From assembly GCA_021789605.1 (NCBI GenBank), contig JAJYJI010000004.1:49905-113904 (forward strand): DNA of 64,000 bases, written 5' to 3'. This stretch comes from a bacterium (lineage in GTDB: Bacteria > SZUA-79 > Acidulodesulfobacterales > Acidulodesulfobacteraceae). The translations under genes and the position numbers were made by a program. Under the pieces are notes generated by a model. The model saw nothing but the letters and a program-made list of their open reading frames with translations. It had not been told where the DNA came from and searched no databases. Shown one piece after another: positions 19,377-28,896 of the stretch; the stretch's first letter is position 1, and the number at the start of each line of letters is the position of its first letter.

Positions 19377-22300
19377 TTACAGCTTTTCTATCTTGACCGG
19401 CGCATAATAATAAACCATGGAGCCGCCGACCGGGTCGGTCAGAACCGTCGTCCATCCGTCCTTAGCGGCGATAGAATCGTCTAAAAGGAATAAAGCGTTT
19501 GGATGAACCCCCGTATTCCTTGCAGGGTCTCCCGTATATTTTTTGCCGTCTATATACCACTCTCCGGAACCGTAAAGCCATCTTCCGAAAGCTGTCGCGG
19601 CCGTAATTACGCCGGGCCTTATGGAAGGCATAATGCGCACCCTGTGAACTATGCCTTTCTGATAGGTAGGCGAAATTACTTTTATAGTATCTCCGTCGGA
19701 TAATCCCAGTTTCTTGGCGTCTATTTCGTTTATCTCCCAGAAAGCGTCGGGCAGAAGTTCCTGCAGCCACGGGTCGGACATCGTCCTCGATTTGGAATGA
19801 ATCGGCTGTCTGTGGGTGGACGCCATTAACGGATATTCTTTCCTTGAATACAGTTTATCCAAATCCTCTCCCTTCATGTTTCTATGCGGAAGCAGCACCG
19901 TTGTTCCGTTGAATCTTTCGCCCGTTATAGCGTTATGCGTCGCGGCGACTTCCTCGTTGTATAAATTGACCGGGGCTTTGGGATTCCACAGATGCGTTAC
20001 CCATTTCGGCTTGCTCCAAGGAAGATAGCCGGTATCATAATCCTCGAACCTTCCGCCTCTTGCGATAACATAAGCGACCTTTTTCCATTCGGCCGGCTTC
20101 AGCGCCTTTCCGTGCTTTATTATATAGTCCTTAACCGATTTCATATCGTCGGCATTTGCGTCGGGCACCGGACCTAAGTGAACGAACCCGTTTCCCTTTT
20201 TGGCAAGGAAAGTCTTGTCGTCATAGGCAATATTGGCAGCCATTTTAAAATAATAATCTTCCCTTTCGTTTAAACTGCCTCCCTCGACAAACGCATTTTC
20301 GCCGAATCCGGGAAGTTTTAGCTCTTTTGCGACGTCTATGAGGAAATTTTCTAAGCAGATAGGCCTTCCGTCGGGGGTTTTTTCCGTCATAGGCTCTATA
20401 ATAGGCTGCCTGATGGATGTCCTTGCGGTAGGATACGTCGGAAGATTTCCTAGGAATCCCCAATCCTCCAGATACGACGGATCCGGAATTATATAATCCG
20501 CATAGGCGGAACTTTCCGAAATCATGATGTCCGAAACTATAAACAGGGGAACTTTGTTTAAATCTTTTATCATCCTAATCCACGGCTTCGTTTCGTCGTC
20601 GACCCCTCCCATGCCTGGCATGGACCATGCTGGGTTAGCCATATGCTGGAATAATATTTTTACCGGATAAGGATACTGAAAATACGTTCCTCCCCATATT
20701 TCCTGCCACATGCCGAAACTGAAAGGGAACCACGGCCTTTCTGCGGGATACGGAGAAACGCCTCTTGCAACCTTTTCCTTATACTCGGTCGTATTTTCAT
20801 AAAAAGAACCCTCTCTCGAAATCTTCACCCCTTTTGCCGGAACAAAACCGGGCCATTTTCCGAGATTATATCTTCCGCCCATTATATTTGCGCTGCCGCC
20901 GCCGTTTATATAGCCGCCCTGCCAGTTGACGTTGCCGACCATTACGTTCAAAAGCTGGATGGCTCTGCCGTGATAATATCCGTTAGTATGTTTTACGGGA
21001 CCCCTGTAATAATCAGCCACGGCTTTTTTACCGTGCGAAGTAAAATCCGCCGCAAGTTCGGGTATTACCCTAGATGCCAGACCGGCTTCCTTCGCGTACT
21101 CGTCAATCGTATGCTTTGAGAGTTCGCTCCAGAGCGCCTGCATCGAAGTCAGGCAGTTAACGCCGTTAACGTTAACGGGCTTGGTAGATAAAAATCCGGT
21201 GGGCCATAACTCCCCTTTTGCAGCCGCCGAAGTTAAAACGGGCTTTCCGGTCGATTTGTCTATAGCGTAAAAAGATTTGCCGCTCTTTAAGAATTTGGCA
21301 TAATCCTTATTGCCTTCGTCTGCTACCACGAGATAAGAAGAGTTCGAAAAATTCGGCTCTCCGTTCGCGTTTGCGGAACCGTGATTAAGATTTTCGAGGA
21401 AGTTCTCGTCGTATCTTTTGTTTTCTATTATCCACCTGACCATGCCCATAGCCAGCGCCCCGTCTCCGCCGGGTTTTATAGGAATATATTTATCCGCGTG
21501 GGCTACCTGATTGCCGGCCCTGACGTCTATTACTACAATTTTCAGCCTGCCCGAAGACGTCGCCGCAACCGACCTTCTTGCCAGCGTCTGCATAGGAAAA
21601 TTAGCCTCCAGATAATTTGCCCCGAACGCTAAAATATATTCTGAATTTGGAAAATCCGGCTTAAGCATATTACTTCCCGGAAAAGTCCTGAAAGTCGAAA
21701 CATGATGGGAAAGCTCGCAAATCGAAACATGGGGCATCGCGTTCACGGAGCCTAAAGCGTTGGCAAACCTCGTTATAAAATTTGATTCCCCGCCTTCGGC
21801 CCTGCCCCAGTAACTGACAAACTGATTTGTTTTGGGTCCAAAATCGGGATATTTTGAATTTGCGGGAATAAACCTGTTTCTGCCTTCGTTCCACAGCTGT
21901 TTGAAACCTTCGACGTTTCTTTTTTCTTCACCCGGAACGTCTTTAAAAATTTGGCCCCCGTTAACGACTTCGTTTATAAGCTGTTCGTAGGAAATTACCT
22001 TAAATTTCTTTGAGCCTCTCGCCCCGACCCTTTTTAAAGGCATATATATTCTATACGGGTCGTAAACCGTCTGTCTGCCGGCGGCGCCTCTTGCGCATAC
22101 CGAGTGCGCCCCGTCCACGAAAGGCTTGTTCGGCGTATAATACGTACCCGTATAAACTATCGAATCTTTAACCGGCGTCGAATAATTTATATTAGGTTCG
22201 GTCGTCTGTATATCGTATGGATTGCCGAAAATAGGCAGTATGGTACCGTTGAACTTTCTGACCGCTATCCCGCAATCGCTGTGGCACTGTTTGCAGGTAG

Positions 22301-22466
22301 AATATTTGACTTCTACCTTAGGCCATGTCTCAGGCCTTGACGGAAAGGCATATACGCCTTCGTAATGAAATATCCCGCCCGCCCACTGGGTAAGTCCGGC
22401 TCCCGCCGCAACGGCGGATACTCCGAACGTCGCATATTTTAAAAAATCTCTTCTATTCATTGCCAT
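19377..22466 (-). CDS. Tat-exported molybdopterin oxidoreductase, catalytic subunit (CISM family)
   Basis: Catalytic subunit of a complex iron-sulfur molybdoenzyme. The 1029-aa protein begins with a twin-arginine signal (NRRDFLKY). A [4Fe-4S] ligand set is at C58, C61, C65 and C124. The cysteine in HVSICELSHH (about 250) is the candidate Mo ligand, which would point to the polysulfide/thiosulfate/tetrathionate reductase branch rather than formate or nitrate enzymes. The C-terminal domain (ALFLLDD) resembles the molybdopterin-dinucleotide-binding fold. Length and order with an Fe-S subunit and NrfD fit TtrA/SreA-like sulfur-compound enzymes. Direction and substrate are not determined. Confidence 0.88.
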   Translation of the reverse strand: MAMNRRDFLKYATFGVSAVAAGAGLTQWAGGIFHYEGVYAFPSRPETWPKVEVKYSTCKQCHSDCGIAVRKFNGTILPIFGNPYDIQTTEPNINYSTPVKDSIVYTGTYYTPNKPFVDGAHSVCARGAAGRQTVYDPYRIYMPLKRVGARGSKKFKVISYEQLINEVVNGGQIFKDVPGEEKRNVEGFKQLWNEGRNRFIPANSKYPDFGPKTNQFVSYWGRAEGGESNFITRFANALGSVNAMPHVSICELSHHVSTFRTFPGSNMLKPDFPNSEYILAFGANYLEANFPMQTLARRSVAATSSGRLKIVVIDVRAGNQVAHADKYIPIKPGGDGALAMGMVRWIIENKRYDENFLENLNHGSANANGEPNFSNSSYLVVADEGNKDYAKFLKSGKSFYAIDKSTGKPVLTSAAAKGELWPTGFLSTKPVNVNGVNCLTSMQALWSELSKHTIDEYAKEAGLASRVIPELAADFTSHGKKAVADYYRGPVKHTNGYYHGRAIQLLNVMVGNVNWQGGYINGGGSANIMGGRYNLGKWPGFVPAKGVKISREGSFYENTTEYKEKVARGVSPYPAERPWFPFSFGMWQEIWGGTYFQYPYPVKILFQHMANPAWSMPGMGGVDDETKPWIRMIKDLNKVPLFIVSDIMISESSAYADYIIPDPSYLEDWGFLGNLPTYPTARTSIRQPIIEPMTEKTPDGRPICLENFLIDVAKELKLPGFGENAFVEGGSLNEREDYYFKMAANIAYDDKTFLAKKGNGFVHLGPVPDANADDMKSVKDYIIKHGKALKPAEWKKVAYVIARGGRFEDYDTGYLPWSKPKWVTHLWNPKAPVNLYNEEVAATHNAITGERFNGTTVLLPHRNMKGEDLDKLYSRKEYPLMASTHRQPIHSKSRTMSDPWLQELLPDAFWEINEIDAKKLGLSDGDTIKVISPTYQKGIVHRVRIMPSIRPGVITAATAFGRWLYGSGEWYIDGKKYTGDPARNTGVHPNALFLLDDSIAAKDGWTTVLTDPVGGSMVYYYAPVKIEKL

Positions 22467-22492
22467 ATAAAGCCTCCTTATTTAATCGCTTA

Positions 22493-23743
22493 TTATTTTT
22501 TATCGCTTATTCCTTCTTTTCCGTTTTCGGTTCCGTCCCATTCAAATTTGAATTTAGGCTTCGGCTCCGTGCTCAATTCTTCGGGGTCGTGCTCCCAACC
22601 CAAAAAATAGCCGAGGACGAATATGATAACAAGTCCCATTCCGAATAATCCTATGCCCGTTAAATATCCGTCGAAAGTCCAGAACGGTATTTTAAGATTT
22701 ATAAGCCCCTGACCGATTCTTGTAGGAAGCTGAGCGCCGATTACCGTATTAAACCTCATTTCGAAAACGCTAACGGTTACTATAAAATCTATTAATATCG
22801 TCCAGAATAAAGACCTTCTGATGCTTTTAAAAAATAGCAGTAAAAATGCAGGCACTATAAGTCCAAGTCCTATCTGTAAAACATGATAATTAAACCAGAG
22901 AGGTCCGTGTCCCGCATAAGTGTAAACCGCGTGCCAGTTATCGTAAACCTCTTTTCCGTTATAGCCTCTGACGGAATATAGCCATTCTACGAGGTCAAAA
23001 AAGAGGTCGGCAAATATCGCATAAACTAAGGTCATTCCGATGGTATCCAGCGTATCCGGGCTTACTTTGTTTTTATTGGAAAATAAAGGAAAACCGACTC
23101 CGTATAATAATCCCACGAAAGCAATGCCCGACACGACCGCCGAAGCTATAAACATAGGCGGTATTATAGGGTCAGACCACAATGCCCTCGCCTTTATGGC
23201 GCCGAATAAAAATCCGACGTAGCCGTGAAATAAAATTGAAAGAATAATTCCGAGAATAGATATTATCCATAGGGCCTTATGGTCCCTCGCGATGCTTTCT
23301 TTGGATAAGCTCATGCTGCCTAACGTTAAAAACTTGGACACTTTGCCTCTTATTCCTTTGTCTTCGGCCGCCCTCTTAATATTTTTTTCCCTGAAAAGAT
23401 AATAGAGCTCCACAAGAAAAGTTATGGCGAATATAGTCCAAAGGATAATGAACATGCCTAAAGGGGAATAGGGGAAATGGTCCCTTAAATATAATTCCCA
23501 CATGGCTCTTTGCGGCTGAAGCGCGTCGGCTAAAGGCGCAATGGCGGCAATCAAAAGCATTGCAAAACTTGCTATTAATGAAATCTGGGAAACGGGCTTA
23601 AGCTTTTCCACATGAAAAAGATGATATAAGGCGCCTACCACGAAAGAACCTGCCAGTAATCCGGAAAGAAAAGGATAGATTACTATCGGCAGTCCCCAGT
23701 AAACATTTTCTAAAGAACCGAAAGAACTATTAATTTCTAACAT
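22493..23743 (-). CDS. NrfD-family membrane subunit of the molybdoenzyme complex
   Basis: Quinone-interacting membrane anchor (NrfD/PsrC type). The 416 aa have about 9-10 hydrophobic helices and the family's early motif VYPFLSGLLAGSFVVGALYHLF, where a quinone site is expected. The last 40 residues are polar and cytoplasmic in prediction. It lies between the Fe-S subunit (46 bases upstream) and the catalytic subunit (26 bases downstream), completing a three-subunit complex. Confidence 0.9.
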   Translation of the reverse strand: MLEINSSFGSLENVYWGLPIVIYPFLSGLLAGSFVVGALYHLFHVEKLKPVSQISLIASFAMLLIAAIAPLADALQPQRAMWELYLRDHFPYSPLGMFIILWTIFAITFLVELYYLFREKNIKRAAEDKGIRGKVSKFLTLGSMSLSKESIARDHKALWIISILGIILSILFHGYVGFLFGAIKARALWSDPIIPPMFIASAVVSGIAFVGLLYGVGFPLFSNKNKVSPDTLDTIGMTLVYAIFADLFFDLVEWLYSVRGYNGKEVYDNWHAVYTYAGHGPLWFNYHVLQIGLGLIVPAFLLLFFKSIRRSLFWTILIDFIVTVSVFEMRFNTVIGAQLPTRIGQGLINLKIPFWTFDGYLTGIGLFGMGLVIIFVLGYFLGWEHDPEELSTEPKPKFKFEWDGTENGKEGISDKK

Positions 23744-23789
23744 AATATTTGCTCCTTAAAAATAAAATAAATTTATAATAATTTCATAA

Positions 23790-24968
23790 TTAGCCTGCGT
23801 AAGGGTGCTCCCTTTCTTCTATAAAAGGAAGTTCTGGATTTCCGCCGAGTTTAGCATAGACATTAGTATTTAAAGACATCGCATAAGTATAAACCATCTT
23901 AACTTCATCCGGATTCGTGGAATACGTCAAATCTCCGTCCAATCCTATATAGTAAACCTGCGGTTCTGTACCTTCCGAAAGTTTTAGCCTCGAAGTTTTT
24001 TTCGTAGCTATAAGCTTTGCGACTTCGCTCTGCGGGTCGTTTAAATCTCCGAACGATATCGACCTTCCAACGCATGTAGTAACGCAAACCGGCAAAAGCG
24101 GAACGTAAGACTTTTGATGTGAAACGGACGCCCTTCCGGCGCACATCGTGCATTTATCCGCCGTATGCTGAACGGGATTGGCGAATCTCATACCGTACGG
24201 ACATGCCTGAACGCAGGTGAGGCATCCAATGCATACGTCGTAATTTATAAGGACGGCTCCGGTTTGCAGCTTATACGTCGCTTTTACCGGACAGACCTCG
24301 ACGCACGGAGGATGGTCGCAATGATTGCATGTTCTGGGAAGAAAAACTTTTTTTACGTTTGGGGTATAATTTCCCTCGTCCGTTACGACTATTCCGTTAT
24401 CGTCGGCAACCATATGCCCCGTTTCCATAACCGCAACCGTTCTCCTGAAAACGCCCAGCGGAACGGAATTTTCGCTTTTGCAGCCTACTACGCAAGCCTG
24501 GCATCCCGTACATTTGTTAATGTCAATAACAAAAACAAGCTTGTGTATCTTGGGCCTTACTTCTTCTATCTGATAAAATCTGTCGTGCCATTCTCTGGCG
24601 TGAAGAGGATTTTGAATAGTGTCTTCCCAGTGGTTCCAGCCGTCGTCCACGTCCTGTGAAGGATTCATCCACCCCATCCATCTGTGGTTTTTTAAGGGCC
24701 CGGTAGGAACTCCGGTTCCCTTTTCCGGCGTGTTATGCCCGACTTTTTTGCTCTTCTTCTGCGCTTTTTTTAAAGGAGCCGCCAACAGTTCTTTGGACTT
24801 AGACAAACCGACCGCGCCGCCTATGGCCGCGGCAAGTCCTCCCAAACCCAGCATTTTAAGGAATTTTCTCCTTTTAGATTCTTCTTCATCCTTAATAAGC
24901 GCGTTCTTTCTTTCTTCTTCTTTGTTCTGCCTTGCGTTTTTGTTTTCCGGAACGTTTTCTTTTTTCAT
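23790..24968 (-). CDS. Four-cluster [4Fe-4S] electron-transfer subunit with Tat signal
   Basis: Fe-S subunit that links the catalytic subunit to the NrfD anchor. The 392-aa protein has a charged N-terminal extension and then KRRKFLKMLGLGG, a twin-arginine signal beginning near residue 33. Cysteine groups are CTGCQACVVGC, CNHCDHPPCVEVC, CIGCLTCVQAC and CTMC paired with CVTTC, giving four [4Fe-4S] sites. An own Tat signal on this subunit is less usual, because such subunits often travel with the catalytic chain. Both being exported puts the active site in the periplasm. Confidence 0.92.
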   Translation of the reverse strand: MKKENVPENKNARQNKEEERKNALIKDEEESKRRKFLKMLGLGGLAAAIGGAVGLSKSKELLAAPLKKAQKKSKKVGHNTPEKGTGVPTGPLKNHRWMGWMNPSQDVDDGWNHWEDTIQNPLHAREWHDRFYQIEEVRPKIHKLVFVIDINKCTGCQACVVGCKSENSVPLGVFRRTVAVMETGHMVADDNGIVVTDEGNYTPNVKKVFLPRTCNHCDHPPCVEVCPVKATYKLQTGAVLINYDVCIGCLTCVQACPYGMRFANPVQHTADKCTMCAGRASVSHQKSYVPLLPVCVTTCVGRSISFGDLNDPQSEVAKLIATKKTSRLKLSEGTEPQVYYIGLDGDLTYSTNPDEVKMVYTYAMSLNTNVYAKLGGNPELPFIEEREHPYAG

Positions 24969-24987
24969 TAACTTACCCCCTTATTAA

Positions 24988-26136
24988 TTAAAATTTAGGA
25001 ACGCGAAATATGCCGGAAGGCCTTGTAACGGAAATCCTCGCGATTTCCGCGCCGTTCCGGACGTCGAATACATTTACCGAATTCCCGAAATAATCCGATG
25101 CGTAAATGTATCTGCCGTTTCTTGAAAAACTCATGAACATAATTCTTCTCCCCGCCTTTATGTTTTTTATAATCTTCTTATTTTTTAAACTTATAAGCGT
25201 AAGATAGTCGTGTTTGGCGCCGCTGTAATTTACGGCTATTATTTTGTGGTCGGGAGAAAATATTACAAAAATGGGATATCCTATGAGCCCGACCGAACCA
25301 GTTTCCTTTTCCGTTTTCAGATTCATTACGACCAATTTTTTCTCGCCAACGGCAGGTATGAACGCCTTTCCGTTCCATATCGAATAAATTCCGTAATGAG
25401 GTATCTGATGAATAAAGCTCCCTTTTTTTCCGTAATTCACTATGTGGTATCTCATATCGTTAAGGTTTAACACCCCGAATTTTTGGCCTAAAAGAAACGA
25501 CGCTATATAATCGTGCCCCGATATTAAAGCGTCTATCGGCATTTTACCTATATGCTTTATCTTTTTTACGACCCGAAACCCTTTCTGCATATCGACAACC
25601 CATATCTCGTCCTTATCCATAAGCTCGAATACAAGATAATGCTTATAAAACTCTACGCCTATATTCCTTGAACCAGTGTTTACCGTTTTTATTGTTTTGA
25701 GTTCTTTATTGAGAACTATAACATTTTTAGGTTTATAACCCCCGACGGCTATAAAGTTTTTCGACAGGCAAAAATCCACCGTGTCGCCGGATACCTTTTT
25801 TTGGATTAATATTTTGTCCGTTTTTACGTCAATCTTCGATAAATAGCCGTCTCTGCTGAGGGCATAGCCGTACCGGCTTCCGAAATATACCATGACGTGC
25901 GTTCCGTTGCCGATATTTTTTATCCGGCCCGTTAATCTGTTTCCCGATATTATTCCAAGCGAGCCGCCTGCCCTTTCCGTTACGTAAAATTTATCGGCAA
26001 AAGCCTGTTTTAAAGAGATAAGTATGAACGCCGATAGAATTATATAAAACAGGAAGGGTCTTCCTGAAAATAATCCCCGTAAACGGCATAAGCCCTTGCC
26101 CTCGAACCCCCGTTGCAAACTTCCAGATAACTGCAT
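24988..26136 (-). CDS. NirF-like cytochrome-d1-type beta-propeller protein
   Basis: Predicted exported beta-propeller (YVTN/cytochrome d1-like). The open frame gives 382 aa, but its first 96 bases overlap the nirJ-like gene. The signal segment FLFYIILSAFILISLKQAFA begins at about residue 28, so the true start is probably further in (a CTG preceded by AGGAAG is one candidate). The body has repeated blades ending in motifs such as GRYIYASDYFGNSVNVFDV. In denitrifiers NirF is a haem d1 biosynthesis dehydrogenase. Position next to a NirJ-like protein and a d1-like cytochrome supports the same class, but the blades are divergent and catalytic function is unproven. Confidence 0.7.
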   Translation of the reverse strand: MQLSGSLQRGFEGKGLCRLRGLFSGRPFLFYIILSAFILISLKQAFADKFYVTERAGGSLGIISGNRLTGRIKNIGNGTHVMVYFGSRYGYALSRDGYLSKIDVKTDKILIQKKVSGDTVDFCLSKNFIAVGGYKPKNVIVLNKELKTIKTVNTGSRNIGVEFYKHYLVFELMDKDEIWVVDMQKGFRVVKKIKHIGKMPIDALISGHDYIASFLLGQKFGVLNLNDMRYHIVNYGKKGSFIHQIPHYGIYSIWNGKAFIPAVGEKKLVVMNLKTEKETGSVGLIGYPIFVIFSPDHKIIAVNYSGAKHDYLTLISLKNKKIIKNIKAGRRIMFMSFSRNGRYIYASDYFGNSVNVFDVRNGAEIARISVTRPSGIFRVPKF

Positions 26137-27143
26137 GTTTCACACCTGCCTTTTAATTTTCTCGGCGTCTGCCTTAATTCGGAAAATAATTCATCGCCTT
26201 CTATTATATCGAAAAAATCCCTGTCTTTAATGTTGCCCGCGTTATAATTAAAAAAAGGGTCGGGCTTGACGAATCCGGCATAATCTATGTTTACGATTCT
26301 GCCGCCGGCTTGATTGCCGCCCCACTCCAATAATTTACCGTACATATTTTCGTAAGCCTCGGGATATAAAAGTTTTGTTTCTTCCAAAAGCAGGACGGCG
26401 TCCTGCTCGTTATTGCCCGTAGTTATATCTATAGGCACGTTTGCTTCGATAAAATCGAAAGCTTTTTTTATAATGGATAGGGAAACTTCCCTGTGGGTAT
26501 TTTTATCCATATCCGAAAGCCTTCCGCCGCGGCCCGCATAAACGAGATTAGAAATATATATTTTTTTTAAACCCTCTTTTCTTGCCAGTTCGAATATAAA
26601 ACCAAGCTCCCGGTAATTGTACGCCGTAAGAGAAAATCTCAGGCCTGCGTTAATGCCTCCGCCTAAAAGCAATCTTATAGATTTTAAAGAAGCTTCAAAT
26701 GCTCCCTCCCTCTTCCTGAAACCGTCGTGGGTTTTTTCCGTGCCGTCTATGCTTATGCCGACGTAATTAAACAGGGATTTTATCTTACCGGCGTTTTTGC
26801 CGTTTATCATAGTTCCGTTCGTCGAAAGATGCACGGCAAAACCCGCATCTTTTAGGATTCCGGCTATGTCAAAAACGTGCGGCGACATAAGCGGCTCTCC
26901 GCCGGAAAGTATAACCGCCTTAATTCCGGCGTCCTTTAAAGACTTTACCGTAGATAAAACAAGCTCCGGCGTTATATCGTTACCGCTATTTATTTTTTCG
27001 GAAGATGAATAGCAATGTGCGCATTCAAGATTGCACGAATTGGTAATGTTCCATATCAGGAGACTGCCGCCGCTTTTGTGTTTGCTATTAAGGCTTGAAT
27101 CCGGTTTGAGCGATTTCTTGATATAATCTGTTATCCTTAACAT
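26040..27143 (-). CDS. NirJ-like radical SAM / SPASM protein (haem d1 type)
   Basis: Radical S-adenosylmethionine enzyme. The 367 aa carry the cluster motif CNLECAHCY (C37, C41, C44) in the context WNITNSCNLEC, the SAM motif SGGEPL, and a C-terminal cysteine cluster in LKGRCETCSYLEVCNGGSRARAY...GDYFQEDPSC. This C-terminal block matches the pattern of NirJ, which removes propionate side chains during haem d1 formation. The related AhbC/AhbD haem enzymes are possible alternatives. It is flanked by the d1-like cytochrome (3 bases upstream) and the NirF-like gene (overlapping), so co-translation is likely. Confidence 0.82.
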   Translation of the reverse strand: MLRITDYIKKSLKPDSSLNSKHKSGGSLLIWNITNSCNLECAHCYSSSEKINSGNDITPELVLSTVKSLKDAGIKAVILSGGEPLMSPHVFDIAGILKDAGFAVHLSTNGTMINGKNAGKIKSLFNYVGISIDGTEKTHDGFRKREGAFEASLKSIRLLLGGGINAGLRFSLTAYNYRELGFIFELARKEGLKKIYISNLVYAGRGGRLSDMDKNTHREVSLSIIKKAFDFIEANVPIDITTGNNEQDAVLLLEETKLLYPEAYENMYGKLLEWGGNQAGGRIVNIDYAGFVKPDPFFNYNAGNIKDRDFFDIIEGDELFSELRQTPRKLKGRCETCSYLEVCNGGSRARAYAVYGDYFQEDPSCFI

Positions 27144-27146
27144 TGA

Positions 27147-28883
27147 TTAATTTCCATGCCTCCAGAAATTTCTATTGCCGGAATCCCTTATAAATACAAT
27201 CAATGCTTCATATTCCCGTTTCGTTAATTTGAATTGCGGCATGGCGTTATATTTATATCCGAACAGTTTTGAAACATTTTTGGGGTCGGCTATCTGCGAC
27301 TTTATTTGATTATCGTTAAAATGCTTCGCTATATACGAAAACGAAGGCCCTATCGCATCCAATGTCGGATTATGGCATCCCCAGCAATAGTTAAAATATA
27401 CCTCTTCCCCGAGAAGAGCGGCATCGTTCGTACTTTGATAGTTTACATAGTTATATTTTCCTATGACGTCGTTCGCGGGTATGGTTTTAACGATTTTTAA
27501 CGAATTAGCGTTTACGACGGCAAGCTCGCCGTTCGGGCCGTAGTCGCTTATATAGGCAAGCTTTTCGTTTCCCGAAAATTGGGTGTGTATGACAAGGCCG
27601 CCTTTTTTTATAATAATGTTTTTAGTATGAAAGTTGCTTTTATTTATTAATATTTCCGAACCGGAACCGTTATCCGCCCAGATATATTTTGTGTACGGAT
27701 TGGTTTTGACGAAAAATCCCGGCCCTCCGGTATAAACGTTTCTTATGAACTTCCAGCCGTACATGCGCCATATTGAAACATAAGGGGTTTTTAAGTTCGT
27801 CAAGGCAAAGTAGAAATTTCCTTTCCTAAACCAGAAACCGGCGCCGGCGGGATGGGGTATCCCTTTAGATTTATGCGACCAGACTATTTTTTTCGTTTTA
27901 AGGCTGAAAACGTCTAATGCGCCGTTTTTAACCGACGCGCCTATGGCAAACTTTTCAAGCGGGTCGACGAAAAAATCTTTAAACGGAGTCTTTATTTTAT
28001 AATAAGATATATGGAGCGTATCCGTGTCCAGTATTCCTATTTTTGGATTATGCATAAAAGAAAATACAGCCCTGTCGGTTCTGAAAAGGCCGTAAATCAC
28101 GCTGACCCTGTGTTTTAAAGGTATTATTTTTTTAGGGCTAAGATTTCCGGCGTTCAGGATAACTATCGACCTCGGCAGCCAGCAGTCGGCGAGCACATAG
28201 GCGCCTCCCCTGGAAAGAGTAATATTTCTTAAATAGAGGCACGCTCTGGTTTTATAAATCAGTCCTTTCTTATAAAAATCATACTTGCCTATATAGCCCG
28301 TAGTGGAGGGAAGTAACAGATATCTGCCGCGCGGAGAAAATTTAAGCCCTCCGTGAATATTTTTAAAATCGAATTTGTTTAATATCTTTTCTCCTTTCAT
28401 CATCCAAACTTTGCCGGTTCCCCCTTCGACGACTGCGAGCATATTTTTTACGCTGACGGGTTTGACGTTCTTTTTTAGGGTATTTTTATACTCTGTAAGG
28501 CTGTTTTTTATATTAAGCTTGGTCCAGCTTCCTTTTTTAGAGGGCGTCTTCAAGTATGATATAAGTTCCGATATATCTTTGGAGGACATTTCTTTGAAAG
28601 AGGGCATAGGGACGGGGAACAAACCTTTCGTTATGATGTTTTTAAGTTTGGCGTAGGAATATTCACCGATGAATTCGGGTATGAGGGGCATCGCCGTCTT
28701 TCCAAGCCTGTTTTTGCCGTGGCACTCAAAACAGCCGTTTTTAATGTAAAGTCTGCGTCCCTGCATCTGCTTTTTTTTAAAAGAACCGTTTTTAAGACTG
28801 CTCTGTGCGTTTATGGGAATAGAAAAACACAGCGTTAAAGAAACCGCAATTATTACCGCAATTATATTTTTAAGAAGTTTCAT
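27147..28883 (-). CDS. Cytochrome cd1-like protein with N- and C-terminal c-haem domains
   Basis: Exported 578-aa protein. After a signal peptide comes a cytochrome c domain with CFECH at residues 51-55. A long beta-propeller region (about 145-480) of cytochrome d1/NirS/NirN type follows, and then a second cytochrome c domain with CWGCH at 500-504 and a likely methionine ligand in NAMPQF. NirS and NirN have only the N-terminal haem c, so the C-terminal one is unusual. It lies directly upstream of the NirJ-like gene. It could be a d1-haem oxidoreductase, a carrier, or a propeller without d1. Ligand histidines were not identified with confidence. Confidence 0.75.
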   Translation of the reverse strand: MKLLKNIIAVIIAVSLTLCFSIPINAQSSLKNGSFKKKQMQGRRLYIKNGCFECHGKNRLGKTAMPLIPEFIGEYSYAKLKNIITKGLFPVPMPSFKEMSSKDISELISYLKTPSKKGSWTKLNIKNSLTEYKNTLKKNVKPVSVKNMLAVVEGGTGKVWMMKGEKILNKFDFKNIHGGLKFSPRGRYLLLPSTTGYIGKYDFYKKGLIYKTRACLYLRNITLSRGGAYVLADCWLPRSIVILNAGNLSPKKIIPLKHRVSVIYGLFRTDRAVFSFMHNPKIGILDTDTLHISYYKIKTPFKDFFVDPLEKFAIGASVKNGALDVFSLKTKKIVWSHKSKGIPHPAGAGFWFRKGNFYFALTNLKTPYVSIWRMYGWKFIRNVYTGGPGFFVKTNPYTKYIWADNGSGSEILINKSNFHTKNIIIKKGGLVIHTQFSGNEKLAYISDYGPNGELAVVNANSLKIVKTIPANDVIGKYNYVNYQSTNDAALLGEEVYFNYCWGCHNPTLDAIGPSFSYIAKHFNDNQIKSQIADPKNVSKLFGYKYNAMPQFKLTKREYEALIVFIRDSGNRNFWRHGN

Positions 28884-28896
28884 AAGCCGTTTTTGT

